Positions 37,501-52,500 of a stretch of 64,000 nucleotides of DNA are shown here, piece by piece (the first letter of the stretch is position 1; each line of letters opens with the position of its first letter). Origin of the DNA: Strigops habroptila. Lineage: Eukaryota > Chordata > Aves > Psittaciformes > Psittacidae. The notes beneath the pieces were generated by a model. That model saw only the letters and a program-made list of their open reading frames with translations. It was not told the origin of the DNA and made no database searches. The stretch is from NCBI RefSeq assembly GCF_004027225.2, contig NC_046358.1, positions 5,980,720 to 6,044,719 on the forward strand, written 5' to 3'. Made by a program: the position numbers and the translations under genes.

Positions 37501-40500
37501 GTAACTGACTGAGGACACTTTGTACCCAGGAGTGCCTGAGGAAAGGGAATTTCTTCCTCCTTCCTGCAGATAAGCTGATTATACTCAGGCTGAAACAGTG
37601 GCTGCCTTTCTTGTTCCTGTAGTTGCATAGCAAATCAGTGGTGGTGTTCATAAAATTATTCATCTGCTTCTAAATCCTTGTCCCAGTTTTTTTTAATAGC
37701 CTGCCACAGTGAGAGTCTGAAGCTGATTACATGGTAACTGTTTCTTTCTTGGGCCTGAACTTACCTGCCTTTGGTTTAAATCAGGTATCCTCTAGTCCCC
37801 TATTAAAGGGTAGAGAGGCGAGAAAGAGCTGACAAATTCATCTTTAAAATGGCACTTGAGTAAGTATTCATAGAATCATAGAATGGTTTGGGTTGGAAAG
37901 GACCTTAAGAGCATCTAGTTCCAACCCCCTGCCATGGGCAGGGACACCTCGCACTGGACCATGTCGCCCAAGGCTCTGTCCAGCCTGGCCTTGAACACTG
38001 CCAGGGATGGAGCATTCACCACTTCTCTGGGCAACCTGTTCCAGTGCCTCCCCACCCTCACAGTAAAGAACTTCTTCCTTATACCTAACCTGAACTTCCC
38101 CTGTTGCAGTTTGAAGCCATTACCCCTTGTCCTACCACTACAGTCCCTAATGAACAGTCCAAAACCATTACCTTTACCTTTCCATATTCCATTACCTTTC
38201 TTTTGAAATAGCTTTACCTGCTCATATAATGTCCACTGTGTGGCTTGTTCTCTGGGCTGAGTCACTGTAGTGTCAGAAATAACGGGGACAAGTAGCTTTT
38301 TTATTGATCAGGCAGTTGGCACATATATAAGCATGCAGGAACTGGATGGGATGCTGCCTAACAGCTGGAGTCCTGTGACTAAACCTCTGGGTCACTTTGC
38401 CTGTTGCCCGTGGTGGTTGCTGTTGCCTGTAGCATCTGTGAAGGGTTAGTTGCCTGCTGGGTCACCTGTGCAAATAGGTGCTTTTACTGAGACATTAATT
38501 TGGAGTGTGTAGTTTGATGTGTGAACTTAATTCCAGGGGAATTCCTATAAGATGAAACTTTTAGTGAAACCCTTTTTGGCAGAGATTGCTGGGAAGCTCT
38601 TAGAGACTGTTGTTTTCCTCATCTCCTTCTTCTGTTATCAGGCCTTTGTCAAGAACAGGCATGACAGGGGTTTTTGCTTCCCTCTAACTGGAGTTAACTG
38701 TAGAGTACTGAGGTAAGGAAGCTGGAAGCAGCAAACAGTCTGTATGAAATGCTCATAGCAATTTCCTTGAAGTAAAATTTAATTTCCTTTCCTGTTAAAC
38801 ACATTGGGTGGACTTGGGAGATGTATGAAACTTTTCCCCTTTAAAGGAACCCTGCATGTGGGATAGCCGTATCCTGCAGGTGTAATTTTCTGCCCTTCTC
38901 AAATTAGCTGTTCTGTTTTTCCTTATAGAGCAATAACAAGCCAACAAGCACACATTTACCTGATTTTTGCATAGAATGAACATCCTCGCACCAAATCTTC
39001 TTGTCTCCCAGACCTAGGGTGTGCTCCCACAATGGGAAGTGCTGGAAACACTCCTGCACAGCAAAGTCCAAAATGTCTATTAACCTTTGCAGGCACAGAA
39101 GCGTGCAAAGGGGGTGGGTAAGGGTCATGAGATGTAAGCTATGTAGTGCTGGAAGTGCGGGGGAAATAAAAGAGGGAGAGTAAGCCTTCAGGCCTGAGGG
39201 TACAAGTGATAATTGCATACACTTTCAATCAGTTTTGTGCCTATGGACCTCAGGTTAGTTCTTAGCATTGGACATCAGTGTATTTGCTTTGTAACCTGTC
39301 TTCTGTTCTTCTTTGTCTCTCCATTAGATGTCCTCATTGGGCAATTGAGCTCTATTCAAAGGCCATCTGAAAAACTTAAGATAAAAATTTCACCTGGGAA
39401 CTGTGTGTATATTCTCATTCCCTGTCCATGGGCAGGATCCATTCCTTGACCTGTCTTGCCTGGCTGAGAAGTAGCTTGCTGGGAAGACATTGCCACAGAG
39501 GGTCAATTAAGTTAATAGGTAGTTTAATGAAGGCTGTTCTTTGACTTCTGTTGATGCAGCTACGTCAGCTGGGTAGGGAGAGAATTCTGCTCTTTCTGAT
39601 GATGCTGGCCTGATTATCTTGGGCTAATCACGAAGGCATTAAGAAGCATGTAATGAAGCTATTCCTGACTAACAGCTCTGGCACCTCTATTAGGAGGAAC
39701 ATGTCACTGGGAGCCTTGGCAGTACAGCAGTGCTGTCACATTCAGCTTGGCCTGAAAGCAGCATGGGCGTTGAGCTGTGTGCTTCTTGAAGCTGTGTCGG
39801 TGAGGTATGAAATTAGGGAAGGTTTATGGTCTACCTTAAGCAGAAGTTAGTGAGATTGAGCTTCAGCTTTTCTGATGTTCTTCAGGCTGATGTCATTAAT
39901 TCAAATGTAGGGTTTTTTTCTCTGGATCTATCTTTGCCTCAATTCTAACATCAAAGTGAAAAGAGCCTCAGAAATCCCTGGAGTTGCCATGTGAAATGTG
40001 CTGCCTAAAATTGGTGTTACAAGCTATTGGCAAGATCTGCATGAAAGAAAGAACTGAGCAACAGATGATAGCTAGTTTAATTTTTCTATAACTTTCTGTT
40101 AATTAAAAAATGGGTTGAGGACGCATGTGTTAATACTGTAATCTTAGTGAGAGAAAAGATCCTCTCGGTACTTTAAGCCATTTTTGCTCTATGGGCCAAT
40201 TCAGGTTGATAATGAAAAGTTGAACAGGGAATGAAAGAGGATTCTTCGAGTCAGCTGCTTGTTTGAGAGGAGCTAGTGCCACCTTCTAAGAAAATGATAC
40301 ATGGAATCCTGGCAGTGGTCTCCACTGAAACACATTTCAGCTCATCAGTTAATGACAGGTACAGTGCAATGCTGACTAATAAAACTGATCCAGATCTTCA
40401 AATGCCACCTCTGTGGCTGTTTTGACACAAGTGATATATACAGAACTAGTGTGTTATTTCACAAAAAAGAAGATCCTCTGATTTTACATCTAGTGGTGTT

Positions 40501-43500
40501 TCTGAGTTCTGGCATGGCACCCCAGGCCACAGTCTTCCTAGAAGGGATGCAAGGAGCAAGTAGTGGCATGTGTGTCCCTGTTGACATATTTTAAACTTTA
40601 TCCTGTGAAACAATCCCTAGAAAGGGGGAAAAGAAAAATACACAAAGGGAAACTTTGTCCTCTGCACGTTCAAGATTTAGCTGATTGTAATATAGTAAGG
40701 GGGCAATTCTGTTATTGTTTACCTGTCTATTTTGACTAGAGATTTGAATGAAGTACTGCAAATGAAAGATGAGTCCTGTCAGGCAGGTTTGCATGAAACC
40801 TGTGTTTCATGAGGAAATGCTTACTATCCTTATTCTTCCATTAAGAAGCTTTGTCTGGCAATTATGTTAAACCCCTTAACCACTCCATTACACTCATTCT
40901 AGAGGTCAAATTCTGTAGGCTGTAGTATGAGTAACTTCTGTGCCTGTGACTGAAGAATGCATAATGTTTTCACCTTGCCTCACCTATTTAGTTTGGCAGA
41001 GAAGATATGGACTATAAAAGTTACCTGAAAATCTGAGAAGTCTTTTGAACTGTCCTGCGTGATGGTTTTGCCATGCACGCAGGTAGGAAGGAGTGTATGT
41101 GAGGTGGGGGAGTTTGTATTGTCTGGGGACACTTGTATAAACTCCTTTATTTTGTTTGTGAGTGTATAAAAGTGCAAAGTCCACAATGCTGTGCAAATAA
41201 TTGACCTGCTGAAGTTGCACAGCTTACTGAAGGCATCGCTTGTTGATGTGTTTCAGTCTGTTGGATGCACTGTGCACAAGTGACATGTGCAGACCCGCTT
41301 CCCTGGAACCATGTAACAGGGTCCAGGGTCAAGTTTCTGTCTTTCATTTTGTCAGCTCTTACCTGAGGACTGCGGTCCCTCCTGCCTGCATTCTTGCTAC
41401 ACGACATGAACCTAGTCTTTTATTCCTGAGCTAAGATTGCATTACACTCAGCCTGGATGAGAAATCTATAGGTAGGATTGTGAATGTGACCCAGGGGTCA
41501 GTGCTGTACACTGCAAGTCAGTTTGGCTGTGTTGTGTTGTCCTTAGAAGGGTTTAAATGCTCTACCTGTGGTTTCACCTGCTAGAGAATCTTTGTGCCCT
41601 GCTCTTGTAGAGGCCTGACGTAACACCAGGTAGGTGCAGCAGGGTGGAAGTGGTGGTGCAGTTCCCACCTGCCCGGGCATTACGGTGACCCCAGCTCATA
41701 TCACATCTCACTTCAGTCTTGATGGCCTTTCTGGCAACATGTAGTTCTCCATAGTTACAGCAGGTATGAAAAGAAACGACCATTTTTTTTCCCCTTTGAA
41801 TTTGTCAGAATTTATTTCCATACTGCTTTGCTGCCACAAGGGGGTAATGTTGATTCTTCTCCTTGCTTTCCCTGACTCCTTGTGGAACCTGAAAGTTTCA
41901 GAGTTCTTGTGTAAGGAAAACAAGGTAGCTTGAGGACCCCCTCAGTCCTAAATTACAGCTTATCCCCTTAGTTACCATACATTTGCAAGTTATTCAGTGT
42001 TTGGGGGAAAAGCATGAATGGGGATCCAGAGAGGAAATGGCTCTCATGCAGAATGCAGCCGAGGGAGGAGCTTTTGTAAGGGTTTGAAAGGGATAGATGT
42101 GGATTTGAGGTGAGCAGGTACTTTGTCTTTCTGATGTGCAAATACCCAGGAGCTAGATCTGTAAAAGACCTGCCATGTTTGCAGAATTCACCAACTTGGC
42201 AGAAATGGTCTGGGCTTCTTGCTCATTGCCTACTAAGCCTGGAGCAGACTTCCCTTTGCAGTCTGCCTTCTCAAAGGTTTTGTTTGCATTTAAATGGTTG
42301 CTCATCCATCCTCAGAAGACTTGCATAATATAGGGTGTATTTTCTGAGGATTGCTTGGCAGATGTTGACTGGAGTCTGGACAGTCACTTTTTCCACGGGA
42401 CTGTGTTTATTTTCTTGTCCAAGTGTGCCTTGAGCTGTTACTTAAGTTTTTGGGCTTTTCCCAAAGAAGGCCATGAGTATGTTTGGGCAAATAGGCTTAC
42501 TCATGGTCTCTTTGGCTCCACATCGTAGATATGATGTTTGCTTGTGATGGAACTGGGACCAGTCTGCGATTAAAGTAGATAGACAGGGTAAGAACACCCC
42601 CATTTCTGCCCAGTAGTGGTGAGTGCTGTATGTGAAATGGAGAGGAGTACAGTCACTTTTACAGCTTGTTCTTGAGTTCATGCTGGAGCCTGAGCTTCTG
42701 GGTTTTGATTTAAATGACCAGGCTGTTCAGGTCTCTGTATATATTAACTTCTGGTGGCCTTCTTGCTGTGCACTGCACTGAATGAGAAGGTGCATGTCAT
42801 ACATATCCTAGCCTTAAAAACAAAACAAGCAGAACATTTCCTTGCTCCCTGCCGTGGGTACAGAGTTGCCTACTAGGAGACAGCTCTGTAAGTGAAACCT
42901 ACCATCTAAATAAGAGAGTAATGCTACTCCCTGTACTTTTTTCTGGGGGGGGGGGAGGAGGGAACTAAAGCAGAAGGGAATTGCCTTGCCTAAAGCTACA
43001 AGATGTGTCTTGTGATGGAAACAGAACACATACATAGTGTATTCCATCTTGGTTTGTTCCTTGTTTCACAAAACACATGCTGTTACTATTTTTTTCCTAA
43101 TTGCTTACAGCAGTTGTGGCTTATTCAAGTATTTAATATCTATTGCGGCAGTGACGTGTCGAGTTCACTGGAAAAGAGGGAGTTAAGCAGGAGGAGGGCA
43201 CATCTCTCAGCTGTGGAGAAAAGAATAATGGTGCTGGCTGCTCAGAATGCACATCAGTGGGAATGTGGCCTGTGCCAAATCTAAATGGACCTACCCAATA
43301 TCACTTCTCCCCATCCCTTACGTTCAGACCCTTTATTGTTTGAAACCTTGCTAGCCTGCTGTCCTGGCATTTATGTTCAGCATTTTGTTTAAGCTTATGG
43401 TCTGTAGACCTTACCTATGCTGTGGAAAGAAGGAATTTCTGGCAAGCCTTGTAACCTCTGTGTAATGTGATAGTTTTGGAAAAGATTATGCTGTGCTGCT

Positions 43501-46500
43501 CTCAGATTTGGTGAGAAATAATTCCAGAGGTGCTCATTACAGTTCTTGAAAATGATGGTGATAAAGTAATATCTCAAGTAGTTAGTGAGGAACAGTTGGG
43601 TAAATAGAAGTTATGAATGGATTTGCAAGCAGAGACAAGAGGTTCAAAACTGAAGTGATAATCTGAAGGTGACACGAACAGTCAGACATTATTATTAGGT
43701 GTGTTTATGGGTGAGATGTGCAGGCTGTGGACAAACATGGCAAGTATTTGTTTGGACTTCCCTAAAAATGGAAAATACGAATTAGTTTTATCATGAGAAT
43801 GTCACCACAGCCTGAACTGTTGGGGAGGCCACCATGATATCTAGATGGCTGGTTGATGTCTACATGAGTTCTGAGGTTACTGCAGCTGCCCTTCCAGCTT
43901 TGTGGTTGTTTTCAACAACCTGTTGTCTCCATGTGGGCAGGAAAGACTTTGTTTGACTGATGTGGTAGAAGTTTCAGCTCTTCAGTGTGCTGCTAGTTGT
44001 TATGTAGAAGAACAAGTGAAAGAGGTGCCTGTTTTCTTGCACAAATGTTCCTCCCCACGCCTTCACTAGTTTCTTGATTTAAGAATAATGTAAGGTTGCT
44101 AGAGTCCTTGTACTTCATTACCGAGAGCTGGTGGGGGAAAAAATGATGCCTTGTGCTTTCCGTCTTGCAGTGACTAATAGAGGTCACTCCCTGCTGCTGA
44201 GCCTCCCCAAGTACTTTGGAAAGCTGAGCACGAGTCTTTGCCAAACTTGCAAAAAGGCTTAGGCCTTCTTTTCTTTTTCTTTGCTTGAATTTAAATATAT
44301 GGCAATGACTGTAGCACACAAAAAGATATTCTTTTCCCCATGTTATTCTTCCAGCACTTGGCTTGCAAACTAAGCTGGAATAGAAATAAACTCTGCTTTC
44401 TCAGATATCTTCACGATGTTTCCCTAGTTGAAGCACTGCCTTTCTTCCACCTCTTCTTTGTAGGCCAGGCCTAGCAATGAGGAGTTCACCTATAAATCTC
44501 CTGCGATCTGCAGGGAACAGACCTGTTTCTGTACAGGTGTCCGTCTATGGGGACTGTTCTGGGACTTCACTTTGTGTTCACCTACCACAGCATGGCAGCA
44601 AGGGAACTTGTTAAAATTGAATTACAGTGATGTTTCTAATGAGCGTGGAGGAGGTACATGCTTCCAAACTGGCTTACTGCTCTGCTTCTACTGAGGAGTA
44701 GTGAAATCTAGAGTTGGGTGGGTTGTTTTGGGTGTAGTTTTTTTCGTGCTTGTTTTGTTTTGTTGGGTTTTTTTTGAGGAAGGCCCATATGAGATGACCG
44801 TACAACAAAGATCTTAGATAAACACAGATTGCTTAGAAGTTGAAAGACAGCTGACTTCAAACATAGCTATTTGAGGATACCATAAAACATACTAGCTCTC
44901 AGCTTTCCTACAGACACAGAAGTGTGAATAGCTTCCCTCTCTTGAAAGCTGTCCCTTGTTAGGCTGGCTGTCTCCTGTGCTGTCTGTGCATGGCTCCCCT
45001 CATCCAGCTGCTGCAGCTTGGGCATATCCAGACAAGCTCCCTTGACCTGCAGCAGTTGCTCCTGTTCCCGTTTTTTACTTCCGTGCATTGAGTTCATGTA
45101 CTTGTAGTATTCTGTCTAGGGAATGATGCTTAACTCATGATTTCTTTGACATGATTAAAGTATCTAGCCATGATTTCTAGAGCTTGTTGTCTGGCTTCGG
45201 GTAAGTAATGTTAATGATTTGGTTTTCCTTTTGCTAAGAAACAACTTATGGGCAGGCCCTCAAACCCTCTATTTCAGGCTTGCTTGCTTAGCTAAAAGCT
45301 CTCTGTAGCTTTCCTGAGTGTGGGGAGGAGGTGGCAGTATAGTGTGTCTCTTTTTTCATGCTAATACAAGCCCTTAATCGTTAGATGTGCAGTCACATAT
45401 ATTGCGTACGTGCACTCATTCTTCACGCTCTTTATACATGCACACAGCACGGTGTGCCTAGGGACAAAGTGCCCTCATTCAATTATTCACTCCTTATTAC
45501 AGAATGTGGGCTGGAGAACTTGCAGTAGAGCAGCATGCAGCTACTCTCTCGGCCTGGAGCAAGAGGAGAAGGACTTGTGATCTGACTCAGTAATACAACT
45601 GTAACCAAAATAGTGATGACTCTCAGTCTCTCCAGTTGAGCCATTCTCGTCTGTTGAATAGCTAACATGCATTTTAAACATTTTCCACATACATATTTAA
45701 CTGCTGGTGCCAAATGGCTGTTTGTGTGATGATGTAACTGACCCCCCTTCCTTGCTCTTCTTGAGAAAGCACCTGCTGGAACTGAAGGCTGTGAATAAAC
45801 AGGGTTCCTTATCTGCCAGGAAACTGACTCATTTTTCTGCTTGAAATGCATTAATAGCAAATACCTCTCCTGCCTTCCTGAAGTGGGAGGGCTGGGGTAA
45901 GTGGCTGAACTGCACTGCCAGTCATCTCTTGACCTAACTCTCTTCATCACTCCAGCCTGAACAAGAGCACTTTAAAGGAAGTGATTGATGTGTGGTGGGA
46001 CCTCTGTTTTCAAAGCCTTAGAAGCCTATGGAGATAACGATATGGCTTCTGCCCCCTCAGGAAAGACACCTCCTCTTCAGTTCCCTATGGAGAAACAGGA
46101 GCCCTATGTAATTATCCCAGAAGCTGACGCAGATCTGCGTGCGTGGGTAAGCAGAGATTTCTGCTGTCCACACAATCTGTGGTGTTGGGAACTCCCAGAA
46201 CAAGGAGAATTTGAAGCAGGCATTATATATATGAAGGCAGGTAGAAGAGTCCCTAGGAGAGTTAAAGCTCTGTGCAGGCTGAGGGAGTTCAGTGTGTTTA
46301 CTATGTTCTGGCCATGCTTTCAAGCCTGTTGTCATATGATGACTAGGAACTGATTGTCTCTAGCTGAATTTCTGATATAATAACATGTTACTAAGGGTCT
46401 AGGTAGAGGAATGTGGTGTCTGCGGATTGACTGAGGTACCTGCCCCATTTTGAGCGGTGGTATACAACTGCCACTGTAGACTAAAATAGCACATGCAGTA

Positions 46501-49500
46501 GTTTAAGCTGATTAAAATTTCTTATCCCCTCCCCGCTCCTCAAGTTTTGCCCCTGCAACAGAGATGTTGCAAAAGTGCAACATCTTTCATCGTTCTTTTT
46601 GTGTTGGAGCTACTGCCAAATTAATCACTGCTGCCATAGCTGCTCTTGACCCTTTTAATGTCTATCATGGATATGTGCTTCCTCTCACCTGTTGAAATAA
46701 CGCATTAGTCATTCCCTGGGTGCTGTATGATGAGGACCTCTGCATAATGCTCACTCATCTTTTGTTCTGATGCATGGCCTTTGTCAGCAAGTGAAGTAAT
46801 AGGTTAACAGTGTGACCTTGGGTTCACTTAAAATCTGTTATGTTCCTCAGAACCATTGACCCTCCCCTTTGATGAGCTCCAGAGGTGCTGTGTAACTCCT
46901 GTGGCATCAGGTGATAAATGGAAGTTGAAGTTCCTAGTCTAAGAGCAGGGATGCAGTAATAGCACAATTTATCATGTGGCATTACTTTCTAGTTAAACTG
47001 AAGCAGGTAAACTTTAAAGGGTTAAACACGTTCTTCTTGAAACTCTTCTTCCTGCCTTGTGATTAGGAGAGCTCATATCCAAATGCTTGTCTCTGCTGTT
47101 CAAACTCTTACCTACAGTTCTTTGTGTTGTGCAATTGTACTCCTTTTCCCTGCGCTCCTTCCCAAATGTAGTCCTTCACATCCTGGCTGAAGACCTCGTA
47201 TGCTCTCTGTTTTCTGACTGAGAAAACCTTACAGCTTGTTTTCTACAGGATTCTTGCCCAGAATCAGTGAAGGAGGGTTTTTTTCTGGCAACTTTTCTCT
47301 CCTGTATGAAGCCTGCTTCTCTGACAACTCCACACCTCCAGCTGGGAAGGATGTCTTCTCTATCCCTGGTTGCCCTTCAGAGTTAGCACAAGCTTTTTTT
47401 TCTTACAGACTAAAGTGTTCTATGAAGGCCATGTTTGGAATGTACCTGCGATCACGTACTACATCTTTGTTATCACTGATTTTCCTAAAGAAAGGAAATT
47501 TTCTTGCAAATGGTATTCATTATGTGGCATAAGTTCAAAGAGAAAAAAGGTGATGATAAGAAGAATGCCTGACAGGGCTTGGATACTCCTAAGAAAGGCA
47601 GCCACCAGCTCTTTCCTCACAGAGGGGGGAGTTGTGAGCAAGGGGATGGAGAAGCTAACTTGGATAACTGCCGAAGTGAGTGTTGAGGTTTTCATCAGTA
47701 GTGAAATTCTCAAGATATTTCTCTCTTGCAGATGGTTACAATTATCTTAAGAAAAGTTTGACCATTTTGTTTGACTGTTTCTTCTCTTCTAATCATCTGC
47801 TTCTGACCTGTCTTAATTAAAAATCTTGATGCCAGGCTAACTATGTCTAACCATAACCATGCAAAAACAGTCTAGAAATGTTAGCTTAGAGGTATCAGAA
47901 CAGATTATGTTAAGGACTTAATTTTAGAAATCATTTTTTCAGGCAATCTTTAGAACTGCATACTGATTGCTTTTTTATTTTAAGCTTGAATATGAAACTG
48001 GTGATGGCAATAATGTTTTTCTCTGTGACAAGAACTACAAAACTTTTATGGAAAATGAAGCTATGGAGCAAAACACTTGATGGTTTCTGCTTACGTGATT
48101 TCAATTTGCTCTTTGGAGGTAGGAGACAATACAGAGAGGTCTGAAATCATTTTTCCCTATTGTTCTGAGAAAAGGGAAGGGAAAAATCTCAAGCCAGTGG
48201 ATTGAGTTGGCAGAGAGTTTTGTTTAGAATAGTTTTCTAGTGTTCTATTGAATCAGTAAGTGATCTCCAAGAATTGACTTGGTTTGTTAACAGTTAATAA
48301 TTGAGCATTCATCTGTCTTCATGCGTCAGCTTTCTTGTTATCTTTAGGTTAAACATTGCTTTGTCCTAAGAGGAAGATGACTGGAGGAAATCTAGTTTTA
48401 AATTGCTGCTGTTCTCTACATTCATACGAGGAGCTGGGGGAGCACATACATAGGGACAAGCGCTCAGAAGAACTGAGCAGTGGCTGTAAATTGGAGTGCT
48501 GAAAAAGAGATGTAATATGAAGTAGTGCAGTAATTTCACCTCCAAATGGGTAATATAAAAGCCTTTCCAGGGAAGATATAAAACTCATAGAAGCTGCCAG
48601 TGTTCATACAGTTCTGCTTCAAAGGATAGCTGTGAATTCCTCTCTTAAGCTCTTTTCATAGCTGAAGGCTGGGACTATGGGAAGTGTGCTTCATTTTACT
48701 GGTTTGCTGTGGTTTTTGGTGTGCTGCAGCAGCTTAGGAGGATGGCAGCTGACTGAAAACTTTGTGATTTTTAGGAAACTAAGGCTCAGTGCTGTTTGTT
48801 AGTGCCCCACTTTTGGATGGGGAGGAAAGCCCTTCTCTCGGTGTTCTTTGGAGTAGTGCTACTCAGTAATGTGTGTGCTGTGACAGCAAATTTAAGATGT
48901 GTAGGAATTGCATATACTTAGAAACCGAGAAGTTAAACTTGCTGCATTTAAGGATATTCTCAAAGCTTGCCACGATGAATCACTGTCCCAAGGGGCTTTG
49001 GTGGTGATCCTCACCCCTGTGGGGAGAGCGCGGGTATAGTGCCATGGCTAATGTGCTGTGAGGAGGTTGCTTCATGATTTTTCTCCTGTTGAGCTGTAGC
49101 TTCTGGCATCCAGCTACATTTCATTCCCGAGAAATTTCCGTTTTCTGCTTGTAGTGTCTTGTGTGCATGTGCTCTCTCCTTCTCTCTTCCCTTGCCTGTG
49201 TAACTTGATGTCCTGTAACTTGGACTTTTCTTCCCTTTCCTCCTTGCCAGCAATTGGTGCTGTTTGCAGACCTGAGGTAACAAAGCGGTTGTAGAGTGTT
49301 GGTTCCGTAACTACTGACGTCTGATAGGAAAAGAGTCTGCTGAGATCTCAGTGCTGCTGAACGGAGGCAATTTATATCTTCTTGTAGTAGTTTTAATAAT
49401 TAAAAAATAAACCAACAAAAAACCCTACAATTCCCCTCCTCCTGTTTTAGCAAGCCAGGCCAGAAGTATCTTTCAGGGTGAGCAGAGTTAATCTTCATCA

Positions 49501-52500
49501 TTGCGGCATTGACTGACAACCTGGAGGATGATAATGTGTGATTTTTTTTTTTTCTGGTGAGCGGAGGAGGAGAGTGGAAATTGCAGTTTCTCTACTAATT
49601 GTACTTTAGATGTCATTTGTGACAATTTCATATTGTCTAGACAGAGATAGCAGAGCAATTGCTTCCACAGAGCCTAGTGTTAGCCTGTTATATATCTGGG
49701 TAGCAAAAATGGGGGTGTGGGAGAGGAAGAGGGTGCTGTAAGCTCTAGAGAAGATTCAGGAGTCAAGCATGATATACTGAAGTGTTTCAAAGGGAGATGC
49801 AAGCAATATGCATTTCTGTTCTTTTTGCATGCTCCTCGGTTGGAAATTCAGACCTTTAGTGGCTAGCAGTTCCCTGTAACAGAGCTGCTTCTATTCATGC
49901 ATGGATGATGTTTATCCTCCTTAACAGAGTTGCTCCAAACCTCAGCATTTACCGTGGTAGGATATTGAGCTACCTTACACTTTTGCTTACTGAAAACAAA
50001 TAGTCTGTGCCTCTTCTGGGAATTTGGGTGGCAAAAGCTATGAATGCGGCACCTAAGACTTGATAGAGTGCAGCATGACTTACTTCAGATACATTTATCT
50101 GTGCCTTCCTGGGGGACAGTAGGTTACACTACCAGTGTCACAGATGGGACACTTTATTGGTGATTTTAGCAGTGTATCTGTTATTGAACCCATTTGTCAG
50201 TACCAAATGCATTTGGATCTGTAGCCTGAGCCTCAAGGGCTCAGTCTGGAATGAGTTACTTAAGTAATATGTTTTATTTGTGTTTAGCACTCTGGTTTCA
50301 GTATGGATATTGTCATTCTCTGGAGCATTAAGTGCAGAGATGGGCTATCTGGGTCTCATGAGATCGGACATCACCTTGTTTTGGTTTTTGCCTACTGTAT
50401 GTATTTATAACCACTTGTTTAATTGCTCTGTGATCTGACAGAGCGCAGTTGTAGGACAACTAAGAACTGCCAACCAGGCTTAAAGTCAGCTATAGCTTTG
50501 ACCAGTTACCATTAACTGAATTATCCTTGTCCACCTGATCTGAATGTAGCCCTCATATGTGGCTTGTGTGCCTCGGTGTGAGGCTGATTGTGTGCAGGAG
50601 CTGAGTTTGGTCTTGGAAGGCTTTGCTGGAAAGGCTGCCTTAGCTGAGACTGTTCAACTCAGGCAGCACAGCTTCAGAGAGGGTCCTGGGGAGTGTGTTT
50701 AATGGATTACACTTGTCAACCTGCTCCCTACAACCCCATAGCTACTGGTTGTCTTAGGGTGTCCTTATGGTGAAGGAGGTTCTCCTAAAGCAGCAGCTCC
50801 TGCTGCTTTATGGGGTAGAGTTGGAGGCTGTTAAGGTCAAATCACAGGGCTGTGGGGCGTGTAGGAGTTCTGTTTACCTGGATATCCAGCCATCCTTTAG
50901 TTCAGGAAACTCTTGGTTTGTGTTTTACTAAAGTAACACATACCCGTTCTCATCTGAGGTGCCAGGTACCTGGTAGAGCAAGGCTCTTCAAGTATTTATT
51001 TCAAAGATCAAATGGGGTGTAGAGGTGAGAACTGTAGCTTCCCTGAAGTGCTGTTCCCAAGCTATTTAGAGGATAGACACTGAAAGACTGGGAAAGGGGG
51101 TGACATGTAGAGGTGCCACCCTCTTTCCCAACCCTCTTTTCCACTAGGAAAGAGGGTGTAGTTTATAGGTGCTAAGACTTCTGACAGGGATAATGAGTTT
51201 GATTCTTTGTGTGTGCACATTACCAGGACACCATAGGCATTGCAGGAAAATGACATTAAACATTTGCAGTTGCGTGTAAGTTGCTCACATCTATGAGGAG
51301 GCAGCTGCTGTTTGTAGGGCTGTGGCCCGGCCAGGATCTGTGTGCTGTGGGAGCAACTTCTCCCCAGTTAAGTCCAGTGATTAGGCAGGATGGTCCAGGA
51401 AGGTGGCAGCCTCAGCACATCCAGGCTGCTTGCAAACTCCTGCCTTTGGAGTGTTCTGCATAAGCAGCTCTGAAGAGCAGACTTCTAAAAAGCATGTTGG
51501 CATTGCAGTGGCAGTAACAGTCTCTGAGACAGTGGTTCAGAAAGAGACCATCTGATTGAATAGGTAGAATATCCCTTCTGCTAATTTTAATCTCTCTACC
51601 TTTTTCCCCCCAGAAGGAATAAAAGCAGTTTACGTGTGATGCAGGTGATAGCTGTACCTCATAGGCATAGGACTTCAGGTATATCTCATGAAGCTGTTGT
51701 ACTGTTTGTTCTGGATTAGCTGCTTTTGCATATATTGACATATATTTGGAGCAGGAGAGAGGATTTGATAAGGCAGGATTTAAGTATGATAACTTTCTGG
51801 GGAGCCAAGGGATTCTTAGTATCTAGCAGTGTTGAAGGTTAGAGCTTTTGACTCGATAACCTGGGGAATTAATTCATCTGAAAGTTTTAAGAGATTTAAT
51901 AACTGTTCTTGAATAAGACAAATGGTTGCCAAGCAACTTCATGCCAGAGAGGACAGGATTTCTTGCCTTCTGTAGAGTCCCAGTGCTTTGTAGCAGGTAC
52001 TGAGTCTCTCGAGCTGACACTTGCCTTTCCAACTAACTGGAGCGATCTCTTGCCGTTTTCTGTATTCTACATTTATAATGTAAAATGGAAATAATATTTA
52101 TTTTTCTTATTGCTGGAAGGCAGTGAAAATTCGTTTTGAGATCCTGAGGGGTGGGTTGCTGCCGGAAAACGCATTCATTTGCATTGTTACTGTCTGTATC
52201 TGGCTAGAAATGGGAGATTGGGTGTGGATTATATCTGGTCCTGCTTCCTGCTTCCTGTGTTGATGCTTGCTGTCCTGCATTGCAAATGCTTAACTGGGAG
52301 TTAGAATTGTGGGGTTAAGACTGATATGTTTAAATCTTTCTTGCCAATTGTGTGTGTACGGGAGTAGAACGGATGCTTTGTTGGACCTTTTTGAATTTCA
52401 AACCACAACAGTTTTCATTAAATTACAAAGACTGGAAAACAAAATATAGCAGGAGTTTGGATGCAAAAAGACTTGAAAGGGATCTCAGCAGCCTTATAAA

